Shown here: positions 42,292 through 53,940 of the stretch, piece after piece | Layout: every line of letters starts with the position of its first letter | Position numbering within the stretch: position 1 is the first letter of the stretch | Source: Didymella arachidicola | Taxonomy: Eukaryota; Ascomycota; Dothideomycetes; Pleosporales; Didymellaceae | Reading direction: 5' to 3' | Assembly: GCA_016630955.3 (NCBI GenBank) | Contig: CM049989.1 | Span: 1-64,000, forward strand | Length of the DNA stretch: 64,000 bases | Program-made: the position numbers and the translations under genes | Notes under the pieces: generated by a model | What the model was told of the DNA's origin: nothing | The model's input: only the letters and a program-made list of their open reading frames with translations | The model's database searches: none

Positions 42292-43343
42292 TAACTGCTG
42301 CTGCTCAGTTGCCGCCTGGCGTTGATCGGCACGTGCCTTCGATTGGGGGCTCCACCAGGTAGCACCACCCTGTAAATTGAGGTTATCTGCGGCTAGAGGC
42401 AGTGCTTTCTTCTTTTTATTCTTCCTCTTCTTAGCTGCCATTGCCTCTCTAAGGCCTTAAATCTTGTGCTGGGTAAGCTCATTAAGCACGTGGAGGTGGT
42501 GGATTCTCTGTTTAACTGCGTCTGCAGCAGCAAGGTCCTTATCCTTTATAGCGCTCCTTAGCAGTAACTTAGTCTTCAACCAACTAGGCTTAGGAGAAGC
42601 CGCATAAGGTCCTGCTTGCTCTAGAGGTGTCGCAGGTGGCGGAGGTGTTGGTGTACTAAACTGATCGAGTATGACATCGGCGTTTAGTGGGTAGATACCT
42701 GTAGTTTCAAAGGCACTCTCCACCAACGCCTTAGTGAAAGTGTGAACCTAGGCAGGCCAAAACAGGCTTACAAAGTCAGCCTTAGTTACTGGGTACCATC
42801 CCTGCGTTGTGTGGTTGTGTTCAACTAGTTGGTTGGTATAGTTTTGAGCCAGCGACTTGAAGCACACCACATCCAGCGGCTGAAGCGTGTGGGTGGCGTG
42901 TGGAGGGAAGATGAGCAGCAGAATCTTGTGCTGATCACAGTAATCGATAAAGGCCTTCGTCACGTGGCTACCGTGCCCGTCAATAATGAGTAGCCTGTAC
43001 CTTCTCCGAGCTTTCCTCTTGGTGTAGCGATCGAAGACCTGTTCCAACCAGGCAACGCCCAAATCGTCGTTCGTCTAACCAGTAGGTGACGTGGTAAAAT
43101 GAACTAAGTGCTTAGCTGGATTAATTTCGCGTACCCAGCTTGCTTGTACTGCGTCACCTTTGGCTGGAAAGATAACCCCTTAGGGGAGGTGGGTACCGTC
43201 AGCACATACACCAGCAACCGCGGTTATCCACTCCTGATTACCATCGTAGGTAGGTTGTTTGAACCGCCTCTTACAGTATAGTACCTTACCAAACACCCTC
43301 TTGCTCCTTCTAACTACCCTAATTATAAATCCCTTTTTATCTA

Positions 43344-45208
43344 ACGTACCTCACGGGTAAGTGGGCCACCCTGTCTAGTGGGCCACTTTTGCCAAGACCA
43401 CACCAAACTTCACATTAAATTGTAGTATAGTAACAGCACCTCGCGTATGGGGGTTCTGAGGAAGACGTCCTGGCAAGGTCCATGGTAGATAAGTGTTATT
43501 TACACGTTCGCGCGTTGTGCCCTGTCTCTCCGCACGTTCCACACCGTCGTTGGGATAGTTCACCTCCTTCAGCGCGCATCCTCTTCTTTGGCTTCTTACC
43601 ATCACCACGCACGCCAAACTCCTTTAGAGCAGTTAAACGCTGTGCCTCTTCAACTGTTATGCTCCCTCCTGTTTGAATTCGCTTCCTTTTATGTGATTTG
43701 CGCTCTGTTGCAGCTGCTAGAGCCTCTCGAAGCTCATCACGTTCCTTTCTCATCAACGCAAGCTGGTGCGCTACCTTTGCTCCCCCCTTTGCATAGTGCT
43801 CTAGCGCGCTATACACTGAATTAGGTGAGCTGCCCTGCTGCCTCTTATACTTGTCTCGAATTAGAGTTGATTGCGACTGAAATTCAAGCAGGTTTTTGGG
43901 GGTTTGGGACTGCCAGGGCTCGTTGTTGGTAGGTAGTTGGGGTGATGGAGTCCGCAGCCTCACATTGAGGGTTGATATGACCCGTTCTGGGTCAAAGGGG
44001 ACCAATCCAGCGCCTCGGAACCCTCCCTGGATGTTGCTAGGGGTGATAGTCGCGTTATATGCTGCTCTTAAGCATACTAGGAACGACTGCTTGTCTATGT
44101 GGTTGATCCGGTTGCGCGAGAGCTTGTTGACCTGATGCCCGTACTCCCGCTTCAAAGGGGCAAAACAACCCACATCAAGCGGCTGCAAGAGGTGCGATGA
44201 GTGCGCAGGCATTGTAAGAGTTACAATCTTGTTCTCTTTGCAGTATTGGGTGAATGCTGCGGCCTGGTGGCTCTCATGGCCGTCTATAAGTAGCAAACGG
44301 TGGGTCCCATAGGTACGCTCCTTAGTATGCCTGTTAAAGTGCTTCAACCAGTCAAGACCAAGCTCGTTGTTGGTCCAGCCGTTCTCAGAGACCCCAATTA
44401 CCCAGTCCTGGGGCAGATCTTTGTCCTTAGACCAGTTGGTGGTGTGGGTTTTGGCTTTAAGGATAATAAAGGGTGGAATAGCCCACCCTGCAGCATTTAC
44501 GCCTAAGATTAACGTAGCCCACTCCTTATTGCCTGGCTGTATCTGCTTTGCTCGTCCTCGGTTCTCTACGTCTGCAACCACTGCTCCAGGGGTAATCTGA
44601 CCCATTGCAAAGCCAGTCTCGTCAAAGTTGTACGTGTCTTCGTCCACAATGCCGTACTTAGCTTTGACATTAGCTACTAGGCTGAACCAGCCCTGTATTA
44701 TCTTAGGATCCTCGCAGAGGGCTCTCTTGTAGTCATACTTGCGACTAAACTTTACTTTTAGCCTTGGTTGACGCTTTACAAACGTACTGGGCCAATTTCG
44801 GCCAACAGGGGCCATTCCACGCTCTTGTCGCAGCAAATTGGCCATATCAGCCACATCTGACAAGCGAGGGGGTTCTCCTCGCTGTATAAGGTAAAGAACG
44901 TGATCAACAATCGCCTCCTCTGCGTGCTCATCCAGATACCGTCGGCTAGGCATAGAATCAACTCTTGAGGGCTGTCCAGCGCGTCGTTGGGCTAGTGTAG
45001 TTCGGGGCACGTTGAAGATAGCTGCAACGCGTCGCAGGGAGAGATTCGCATCCTGTTTGATAGCTTGAAGTGCAAGCTGTATCCGAGCTTCTTTTAACGC
45101 GTCTGATTGACCTTGTTGTTGAGGCATTAGTGTAGGGAGAGAGTTTTGGTGTGGTCTTGGCAAAAGTGGCCCACTAGACAGGGTGGCCCACTTACCCGTG
45201 AGGTACGT
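43344..45208 (-). mobile_element. Element A5: second complete copy of A, 1865 bp, nested in B2
   Basis: Same length, same 64-bp inverted repeats and same predicted protein as A1. TA duplication at 43342-43343 and 45209-45210 within the B2 transposase frame. Line-by-line comparison with A1 shows no difference I could find. Confidence 0.95.
43496..45127 (-). CDS. Pogo/Fot1-like DDD transposase of A5
   Basis: 543 aa from MPQQQGQSD, same translation as the A1 transposase, with D169, D282, D318 and the C-terminal CCHC knuckle. The longer frame reaching 45232 reads out of the element into B2 host sequence and was rejected. Two equal, stop-free copies in a region of mutated relatives indicate a recent jump. 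Confidence 0.95.
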   Translation of the reverse strand: MPQQQGQSDALKEARIQLALQAIKQDANLSLRRVAAIFNVPRTTLAQRRAGQPSRVDSMPSRRYLDEHAEEAIVDHVLYLIQRGEPPRLSDVADMANLLRQERGMAPVGRNWPSTFVKRQPRLKVKFSRKYDYKRALCEDPKIIQGWFSLVANVKAKYGIVDEDTYNFDETGFAMGQITPGAVVADVENRGRAKQIQPGNKEWATLILGVNAAGWAIPPFIILKAKTHTTNWSKDKDLPQDWVIGVSENGWTNNELGLDWLKHFNRHTKERTYGTHRLLLIDGHESHQAAAFTQYCKENKIVTLTMPAHSSHLLQPLDVGCFAPLKREYGHQVNKLSRNRINHIDKQSFLVCLRAAYNATITPSNIQGGFRGAGLVPFDPERVISTLNVRLRTPSPQLPTNNEPWQSQTPKNLLEFQSQSTLIRDKYKRQQGSSPNSVYSALEHYAKGGAKVAHQLALMRKERDELREALAAATERKSHKRKRIQTGGSITVEEAQRLTALKEFGVRGDGKKPKKRMRAEGGELSQRRCGTCGETGHNARTCK

Positions 45209-45770
45209 TATGTTGTATGTGTTCTTAGGCAATACTTCATGCTCCTTAATTTTAAGGTGCAGGAGCTAGAAATGCAAGCTGTATTTATCACCAGAATCAG
45301 CCTTGTGGCGTACAGTTTCTATAGGAGTTGACCAGGCAGTGATAAGGTGGTCTTAATTCCGGTTTAACAGCCTAGTAACCCAGCTATCAGAAGGCTCCCA
45401 GCGGCACAAAGGAGTCGAGAAATTAATAATCATTTGCCTTGTAGGCATCAGGTGTCTCTCTGTAAGTCCTCTGATGTATTGTACAAGTTCTGCCTCAGCA
45501 CGTAGGTGGAGGAGCCGTTGGCTGTTGGTGACCTCTTCACGAGGGGTAACTTCACCCCTGTGCTGGCGGGTCAACGTCGCGCGTGAACAGCCATGTTTTT
45601 TGGCAAGAGCCTGGTATGAGAATTGTTCTCTAGGTCTTAAATTATCTAGCTCTGCAAGGGCTTCCTTTAACGGCATCGTGGCGTTAAGTTGTAGGGGGTT
45701 TAAAGTAACGTCCAAAGTTGGTGGGGTGGCTCACGCACTGACCCGGCTCACGAGGCGCACAGACACGGTA

Positions 45771-47749
45771 GCGTTCGGCCATCGGTGCGCTTTCACCGAG
45801 ATTCTTCCGCGATCCGAGACGCCTCCGCATCACCGCACCACTTTTCCGGCGCATCACAACCATCGCCCGCGAAACAGCAACTCTGTCTTGCAATTGCTCC
45901 ATTCATCGCAACCCATCGCAGTGTTTCTTGCTTGTAGTACCTTCTCACTCGTGTCCCTGCGCCAGCGAATGTTGCTCACGCCACCCATGCCGTGATAGTA
46001 TTGTACCGACCGTAGTGATCTTCAAGCTTTCCCGTGTGACATCCTATGTAATCTTCATCGACGGACAATTGGAGTTAGTTGCAGCCATTCGTACTCTCCT
46101 CATGGGTAAGCGAGGGTGCTCCCCTTGCCGGTGCTATTATCGACGAGACGGAGTATGCTGGGCGTGTCGTCTTCGGCCTATGGATTGCGGGCTCCGGCGC
46201 CTCCAAAACGAAAGTTCAGTGCATGACACATCATGAATCAGGCGTAAGACTTGGAGTCTTCAAGTCGGCGACGATAGGTGCTGTTTGTGGGGCGCTGGAG
46301 GCTGATGAACAGCCTTTTGGTGGGGGTTGAGGTCGAATGAGGAAGATCGATGGCAGTACTCGTTGAGAGGAGATCGGTCGAGGTGAACAGCAGCGATGAG
46401 TCTGTATGTGATGTTGGCAAATAGTCGGTCGGTTGACCTGGTGTGAAGGGACGGATCAGTCTACTTCTCAGCTGCTGCGTTTGGCGATTCGAACTATAAG
46501 TCGAGATCATCAGGTCGACGGACTTTTACCATGGCGTACATGTTGGGACGAGCGTATATTGAGTGCACGCGAGCGTAGCGCAACAGAACCTTGAGGACCA
46601 GGCAGAGCCAATCAGAGCCAGCAATGGTTGCCTCTCCCCTCGATCCCTGTTGGGGAGGCGCGCAAAAAGTTGTGTAGAATCAGTTCAACGTTCCATCACG
46701 TGCTTGCCATTGCCACTCATCTTATTTGGAAGCCGCGACTGGTCCTTGCCAACCATCTCGCCTTCACCGATCAGGCCGCGAAAATTTCTGAAGTGCCCAT
46801 CATGGACGACTGCCTCGATGCAGAGTCCGAGAGTGTGACAATGCATCACCTCCTCAATAAACTCTACGATGCACTCACTGCCGAGTATAATGCAACACAG
46901 CCTCGCTCTGAGTCTCTGAAGCGCATTGATAGGTACCAATGATCTCTTCAACATACGCCTACTGACACCATCAACCAACACTGAGATCAACCACCCATCC
47001 GCGCTCAAGAGACCCGCGTCGTTCGTGTACAATAAACGCTATCCTGACGCTAGAGCTATTGAGTGCGCAGTGACTGTGTATGGTCCCTTCGGTGGTACGC
47101 CTATGCCGCACATCAAATCGCACCGATGTCGTTGCTAATATACACAAAGGCAGGAGCCCTGGATGTATCATACAAGGCCTGGGGCAAGCGTTGAAAGATT
47201 GAGGCTGAAGCCTTCAGCCAAGTTGATATTGGTAAAAATGATCGAGTCGTTCGCGCGGACACTGAATGCTTGGAGGAGGGCATAGGCCTGTAAGGACAAA
47301 CGGTTGATATCAAGACGTTGCGAACGATAGAGCAAGTAGAAATGGATGTGGGAGAGCGAACGTAAATTTGCTCGCGCATAGTAGAACTTGAAAATGAAAT
47401 TATGAAGGCACGCGAACCTGCGCATGATAAATGGGCGGTAGACTTGTAGCAAACGTCGCACATACAAGAAGCCACCGATTGATGCCACCAGCAGCCACAA
47501 CTACAACTCCCTCCACTCAACGATGGAATCGCTAGACATCGACAGTGTTCAATTTCTAAGTTTATCTCCTGTGCCACCCAAACACGTTATAATGCCATGA
47601 GGTGAAAGGTGCGGTCGTAAGCTAGTCGTATCCGCTGTGTGGTAATGGCCCTGAAGTGTAATGATGACTTGCCACGTAGAAAACTGTCCTGAGCGTCCTG
47701 GCCCATCTGCTGCATGCACTCATTCAGAAAGACCTCGGGAGCATGGCGT
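45771..47749. other. Region after the transposon nest without a resolved gene
   Basis: A 104-codon frame (46628-46942, plus) and a 110-codon frame without ATG (47168-47500, minus, with a hydrophobic start) are the best coding candidates, but no splice chain or domain was found for either. Confidence 0.35.
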
Positions 47750-48387
47750 TCATCGGTAGGCGTAGGGGCGCATGTGGAAGGCCTTGGCTTTGAGGAGCTC
47801 GGCCCAAGAATCGTACGGGGTTCTACGTACTCCTTGTGCTGCGATGTGTCAGCGAAAAGAATGCAGTGGTGATGGTGGACTTACCACTGAAAGGCTGGGA
47901 GATGTTGCCATCGCCCACAACGTTGGTGCGCTGGATACCCGGCCTACTGCGTACGACTGGTGTCCTGAGTTTGCTGCCGATGACTATCGTTCGGTCCGCC
48001 GAGGTGGTGACGGCCTGCGGATTGCGAGCTGTACCTTCGCTCTTTGGGTGGGACAATTGGTTACGGTATAACCAGGTCGCATGCTCGTGAGCCATGAATG
48101 CGTCCAAAACCGTGAGATGACTCTCTGACAGTGCAGCTGGCGAAGGCTTTTGAGAAGACTGCTCATAATCCTCCTGGATGACTGTAACTATATTAGTGCT
48201 GTCCGTTCGCGAGCTGTATGCACTTGATCCCACCAGAAAGCGACTTTCTTGGCTTGAGCCGAAGGCTGCGTGACGCCTCGGCATCCGCGGCATTCTTTCG
48301 CTGTACCTGGAGACAAGCTTTGCGGATGCTCCTCCGGACATATTCCTCGGCGTTCTCGTGCACTTGACAGGTGTCGGGTTTATTCAT
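47750..48387 (-). CDS. Small spliced protein of unknown function
   Basis: Proposed exons 48387-48307, 48173-47885 and 47838-47750 give 152 aa. The second intron (47884-47839, 46 bp) is strong: GTAAGT donor, CTGAC branch site, GCAG acceptor. The first (133 bp, GTACAG donor, CTAAT branch) is less sure, but it is needed to connect the ATG exon (MNKPDTCQVHENAEEYV) to the long second exon. The C-terminus reads PYDSWAELLKAKAFHMRPY. No signal peptide, membrane helix or known motif. Function unknown. Confidence 0.45.
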
Positions 48388-49566
48388 GGCAGATCGGAAG
48401 ACGTGTATAGAGGTTGCTGGTTTACCTGGTGAGTAAAGAGCGGTATCGAAGGCGTAGGTGGAGGTGGATGGAGTGGGTGATTGTTAAGGACAGACGGTCC
48501 CTCCGGTGAGATGAAAGTGCCGACAGGCACCTGATATACTTGTCGAGTGTCACGTGCGGTAGCCCTAAGCTATTGAAACGGCAAGGAGTGATAGGTGGAG
48601 TGAATGCGACTTAGGCGCATAAAGTCCCGACACCTTGGTCTACTCATGTGTGGGTCTAATAGGGATCGCACTTGTCGTTGGCTATGAAGCCAGTCAGTTG
48701 GTCCGTTACGTAGTGAATTGTTGCCGCCAGTTCTCCGAGTAAGTGACGGGAACGGCCACACGGTTAGCGTCGTCTGTGCCTCTGCCCAAATGGATCACCC
48801 TTTCGCTCATGACGGCACGTTACTTCACATGTAGCCTGCCAGATACTTAAATGGCTTCCAGCAAGGCACGCTGTAGTCAGACCGTAACAGTTACCAGCTT
48901 TGATATATTCATTGTCGCCTGACTGTATAGCGCCCGCATGACCTTGTCCTCGTTATTGTTTACCCTGATCTGCTCCTGCAATTCGCTTTCTTCCATGACA
49001 GCGCTATACACCGTTCCGGCGAGTGCTTCCTCGCCTAATTCTTCAGCTAGCAGCACTATCTCTACTTATTTGGACGCGCGCTGAGTCACAAGAAGGTACC
49101 GGAGCTCATACCATTTGCGGTGGATGGTGACTGCGTCGTTCTCGGAGCTTAGCTTGGATGAGTTGACCGCCTCGAAGCCGGTGTGCCAGTTCCACTTCAA
49201 GAAGCGCGTCATTGAGCTGAGCTTGCTCGCGGATCCTTGTTCGGACTCGCTCGATGTTATCGTGCGGTAGAAGGTGTCCGTTGCAGAGAGACGGAAGTCC
49301 TGTGCTCCATCGTTGTCCTTTTCGTCTTCATTGTCGCATTCGGGCGCGAGTACCTGGAGAATGACTTACTTGTGATGGTCTTTCTACTTGGATTGCATGA
49401 GCGGTTCAGAAGACGTGGAACCTACTCTTGCTGTAGGTTGAAGAAGGTACAATGCTGTTTGGTGCATAAGCCGGTACTCTCGTCCCGAGGTGTATCACTT
49501 GCCTTGATCCCAGACTTATAGATTGTCTGTACCACTTCGCAACATCCGCACGTGCTCGCTTTGACA
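48388..49566. other. Intergenic stretch
   Basis: Only short open frames on both strands. No domain or exon chain was recognised. Confidence 0.45.
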
Positions 49567-50645
49567 CTACCAAGGGTCCTTGAAATGCACGCCTTCAAGC
49601 ACGATGGTACCAACCGAAATGCCATTTGTCATCCACCTGGCACATAGGAGAACTGCGACGATGCACGCCAGATAACGCCAGTAAAATGGGATATCTGGCC
49701 ACGCCTCACTAAGGAGTCTGCGCGGCCGTTCATGGGCCTTCTCGAGAGCGAACATCTCGACCTCTTGATCTTCATCCATAGCGGCTGCTGCTTGGAGAGT
49801 GGCTCCAGTGTACGGAATGGCGTTAGCATGCAGAGATATCCTCACCTCATCGCTTGCACGCATTGGTTTCATGTTCCTCTTCACCGTTGCAGCAGCCTTC
49901 TTTCTACCCTTACTATGCCTAGCCTTGTCTGGCTCTCTAGTCTCCTTCGTGTTGCGCTTGGCTCGCTTGGGCGCAATGAATGTCTGTCTGGTAGTTCCAA
50001 GGTGCTTACACTCATTAACTTGGGCAATCCTTGAAGTGGTAGAAGCTGGCAAGGTATCCCCCTAAAGTGGCTGCAGGGCGAGTGCCTGTAGTTAATAATC
50101 TAGCGCGGTGTTGAGCTTGAGAAGCACGTGGTTGCTTGTGGTCGCTGGTGATACCAGAGAGTTCGAACATGCCCTTATTGAAAGCAGTGCCGGGGTAGTC
50201 AACATCCATGTAGGCCAGATCATCACCGTCATTGGTGTAGGGGCACGAGCGTGTCTGCGCGGATGGAATCGCATTATTGTTGCTGTTATCATCAAATGCA
50301 GCAAGCAACTTTGCAAGACACTGCCTACCCTGCTCTCCTTCGAATTCCCATCTGGTATGGAACCAATAATATAGTGCAGCTAGTCTCGAGTATATCGTCG
50401 TCACTGAGTTCCTCGACAGTCGCCAGCAGCTGGTTGCGACCTTGAAGGAAGCTAGAGTGATCAGAAGGCAACAGGAAAGAACTCTTCACAAGAGGGTTAG
50501 AATCCAGCACAGGAACGTGGCCCTTGTCGTGCGACTGACCATGGCGCTTCTTCTGGACCTCATAATTCTGGACTTGATTACATGTCTTCCTCGGAGTTTG
50601 TTCGTCAAATTGGCGGTTGATTGTCGATGGATGTTTCCAAGCCCT
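49567..50645 (-). CDS. Possible spliced gene with C-terminal membrane segment, function unknown
   Basis: Three coding-looking stretches in different frames run in order: 50645 to about 50360 (after an acceptor TTCATAG; reads VQNYEVQKKRHGQSHDKGH and SSFLLPSDHSSFLQGRNQLL), about 50297-50156 (CLAKLLAAFDDNS, YMDVDYPGTAFNKGMFEL), and about 50046-49567. A GTATCA donor near 50154 with a CCAG acceptor near 50047 would join the last two in frame; the first junction is unresolved. The last part is rich in Lys/Arg and ends with a likely membrane helix (YLACIVAVLLCARWM) and a short tail. No known domain. It lies behind the glycosyltransferase in the same direction. Confidence 0.35.
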
Positions 50646-51425
50646 CTATGAAGACACGAGAAGGCAAGCTGAGAGGCATATAGCTCATCTGCTCTGCTGG
50701 GTCCTCATCCAGGATCATGTGACTCAAGGCGTCGACAGTGGTGCTAAACTGCGAACTTTACGTTTTCACAGTCAGCAGTGCGCATGGCGTCCTTTTTGGT
50801 TGATCATTGGGTCATGAAATTTCGCGCCAAAACACGGCACGCGCGGATTTATCGTGCTTTGCTCCTGTAGACGACACTCACGAAACCGATTCCAGAGCTA
50901 TGATGCTGCTGCTTTTCCTCTGATACCGTCTGTAGTATGTCTGGCATTCGTATGCTGGAAAACATGGTGTTGCCCTGCCACAGTGAGGCAACGCGTCTTG
51001 TACCTTCCTTCGTCGAAATCGATAGCGACCGAATGCCAACATTCGTCCTGTGGCACCACAAATATCCTTAAGGTGCAGTTCTTCGATCAAAAGTTCGAGT
51101 GCATCGGCTTCTATTCTTCGCCCGCACGATGTCTCCTTCGGCTTTGATACAATCCTGGTGTGTAGTGTCATCCTTGGAGAAGTGAAGAGTCAAGACAATG
51201 TGTATGAGACAGAGAATGGAATAATGCAAACTCGTTAAGCCGCGATTCTGTATGAAATCCTGCCACTATCGAAGGGCTTTCGGCTTGACGCGACTGGAAG
51301 AAGGTACACACGGCGCTTCGGATAGCGTTGCTTCGTTTCTCAAATTGCGTAATCTTCAGGTCGGCGTAAAACAAATACTACCACAGGCGTCTTGGAAATG
51401 TATGCCGCTTCACGCCGCTTCTGCC
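50646..51425. other. Spacer 3' of the glycosyltransferase gene
   Basis: Two overlapping minus-strand frames (51171-50878 and 51061-50849) look partly coding and may be upstream exons of the 49567-50645 gene, but the joins could not be worked out. Confidence 0.35.
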
Positions 51426-53940
51426 TCAGAAGAAAAAAGTGCTTGTAAATACGGCTAGGGCATACACCGTTAGCAGAGTGTACTGCAGCTCATGCAGTAA
51501 CCTCGACTTCGACCATTGCATTTTCTTTGCACCCGCGGTCGGATGCGCTACGCCCGTGACCTTATCTCTGCACAACAACTCTTCCCTCTCTGGCATATCC
51601 GGCGGCCAGATCGCGTATTGTATTGGGGCCCAGCTGGCATTAAGTGCAATAAGCCATAGTACTGGCGGCCAACAAGCATGCGTTAGCATGTACAGCAATG
51701 TCTGCTTAACTGAGCCCCTATTTATAATAATGCCCCGTGCGGTTGACACTGTAACTGCAGCAATACAGAACAGAATATATAAGACGTGCATATACACACT
51801 AGAGCCGAGGATAATAACTCGCAAGCGCCGGTAAAGGTTGGCGCGATGAATTGGATCGCGTTCATTAAGTTCTGAGCGTTGGGAACCAGATGAAGAGAAC
51901 GCAGCGGTCTTGCCGCCCAGAATATTTGGTAGTAGGAACGACCTAATGATCGTAATAGCGTGGTCTGTGCGTGTTAGATTGATGATCTTCACTTACGAAC
52001 TGATATACTCACAAGGTGCCATCCAGATCATGGCGCTTGCATCTCGTTGGCCTAAGCGGTAGCTGGCGGGAAGATTCATGATCCACTCGTTACATCTGTT
52101 CGCGACGAGTGCGATGAAGCACAATCTCACTAGTAGTCGCAGTTGATCATGATCAGCATAGGCGATGAGCGTGCCTCCAGAAACAAGCACGATGGGCACG
52201 GTAAGCAGTGACGCTGTCAGGAAGACCGTGAAGAGCGAAGAGATCGTGTAGACGAAGCCCGAAAGACGCTGGAAGAGGGACATGTGTCTTACCAGCGGTC
52301 CCCAAAGGCAGAAGTTAAGCTTGAGGGAGGTTTGAACAGTGCCAATGGTCTAGGTTCGACAAAATATCAGCAAACCCAGAGACAATTCACCTGATGGATA
52401 ATACTAACCCAGCGTGTGCGTTGCTTGATATGCCCTCCAAAAGAGTCAGGAACTGTTCCGTACTGAAGAGGCTCATGCACATAGGCTGTTTTCCACCCAG
52501 CTCCTAGAAGAACGCTGGAGCAGCAGACATCTTCAGCTAAAGATCCTGTTGGGAAACCACCAATACTATCGATGGCAGTTCTCCGGATGACATATCCAGA
52601 GCCAGTGCACCACTACGCAGATCAGTCTACGAACCTGAAATCAGATAATATCAGCTTACTGCAACACCCGCGGCGTCTTTGACAGGCTCGGAGATATGTA
52701 CAAATGGGTCTAGAGTTTGCGTGAGAGGATCGTTTCTTGGAACATTGTAAAACAGCTTGAGAAGTTAGTTCCAACCAATCCACCTGCCCAACATAACTTA
52801 CTTGTGGTGGACAGGCTAACGCGAGTTGCGACTCAACGATCAGGTGAGCTACAACTGCTCGAAGCCATTCGGGTTCTGGGATCATATCGGCATCCAGAGC
52901 AGCCAAATAGTCCGACGCGCCTCCTGGAAGATTGGCCGTAAAATCTAAACCGTAATTTAAGTTTCCAGCTTTGAAATGGTGTGGAACCCCTGGTGTCTTC
53001 TTTCTAGCGGCATAGTAAATGTTCGGATACAGGCTAGTCAAATCGAAGATGGCATCCTCAAGTTCTTGATCAGCACCATCGTCGAGAACAACAATGCGAA
53101 GGCTCTCAATTGGCCAGTCCACAGCAGCCGCTGCCCGCATGGTGTCCACAATGGTTGTAACATCTTCCTTACAACATGTAATAAACACATCCACAGTTGG
53201 TGTATTTTCTCCTATCACTCGCAGTTTCTCACGTGACCGACCCTTGATGAGGAAACACTGCCAAAACTGGTGACAGAGCATGGGCACTATTCCATAGATC
53301 AGCTTTATAGAGTGCGCTTTCTCTTGACTTACGTGCTACGCCCAGCTCGACAGTAATGAATGTCCAGGCCATGATGAAGACCTTGTTAGCTGCTTCTTGT
53401 GCGGCAATAGTGTATTTGATCCGAAAAACAAGATAGAGCCAGTAGGTGGAAATAGCCACCAACGAAAACAGTGGAGTGAACTTATTGATGCGCCGCTTCC
53501 ACAATGGCAGATGCTCGATGTCATCCTTCTCGTCCACTCTCTCAACCAAGCAGATTGGTTCAGCGTCGACGTCGAGTTGCTTTTCTGAGTGCCTTTGAAT
53601 GAAGCTAGATGCCTTTAGCGAGTTAGCTGAGAGCAAGAAGACACGGGATAGGTGCCTGATTGTGGCCACTTACCTTGGATGAATAGATGCTGGGCTCGGC
53701 ACCGTTCTCTTTCAAGCTTGGTAATGGGCTCGGAGCCCGACCCTGGTCCAGAGGAATGCCGTACACGGTAGTCAAGCCATATCTAGGCGTCAGGTTGCCA
53801 CAATGATCACAGTTGCTTTTCGAGCTTGCAGTGGAGGAAGGAGCGCGTTGATAGGTGGGACGCAGTGGCTTTGGGGCGGGGACGGTCAGAGCTTCGGTTC
53901 TTGGTCCCTCGCCGTTAGGAATCAGACTTCTTCTCCTCAT
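51426..53940 (-). CDS. Processive family-2 glycosyltransferase (cellulose-synthase-like)
   Basis: Seven exons: 53940-53674, 53612-53333, 53286-52802, 52755-52660, 52612-52409, 52349-52013, 51964-51426, totalling 735 aa, with introns of 46-61 bp. Two membrane segments at about 115-170 precede the catalytic domain. GT2 motifs in order: VVLDDGADQE, LAALDADM (DxD), WCTGSGYVIRR, AEDVCCSSVLLGAGW (TED-type) and KQRTRW (QxxRW, product binding). Several C-terminal membrane helices follow, with WMAPYHA between them. This is the layout of polysaccharide synthases that move the glycan across the plasma membrane. It resembles the fungal type-2 glycosyltransferases linked to hyphal growth in plant pathogens (as in Zymoseptoria). 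The product sugar cannot be told from sequence. The N-terminal 60 residues are Pro/Ser-rich. Confidence 0.9.

Larger units (their letters stand above)
39770..45676 (-). pseudogene. Pogo-like transposase of B2, split by two insertions and stops
   Basis: ATG 45676, stop 39770-39772, in three pieces: 45676-45211, 43341-42294 and 40153-39770. Stops shared with B1 include those after LLNRN and TG, and in WPA-stop-VHTF. Trp codons lost in B1 are intact here (VAWLEQVF, GWYPVT, GATWWSPQ), so B2 is less mutated. Catalytic motif IDGHGSH and QPLDVVCF are present. A5 is inserted at the TA within the YNI(D)EKGF codons. Not functional. Confidence 0.88.
39617..45768 (-). mobile_element. Element B2: pogo-like transposon containing nested C and A5
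   Basis: B-type inverted repeats at both ends with TA at 39615-39616 and 45769-45770. Element C sits at 40156-42291 and A5 at 43344-45208, each with its own TA duplication. Subtracting both with one TA each leaves 2147 bp, the length of B1. Confidence 0.92.

Noticed and set aside
47113..47577. 154-codon minus-strand ORF beginning near 47577
   Set aside because: It starts at GTG, is Cys/Ser-rich without a motif, and overlaps a more protein-like but ATG-less frame; neither could be made into a gene.
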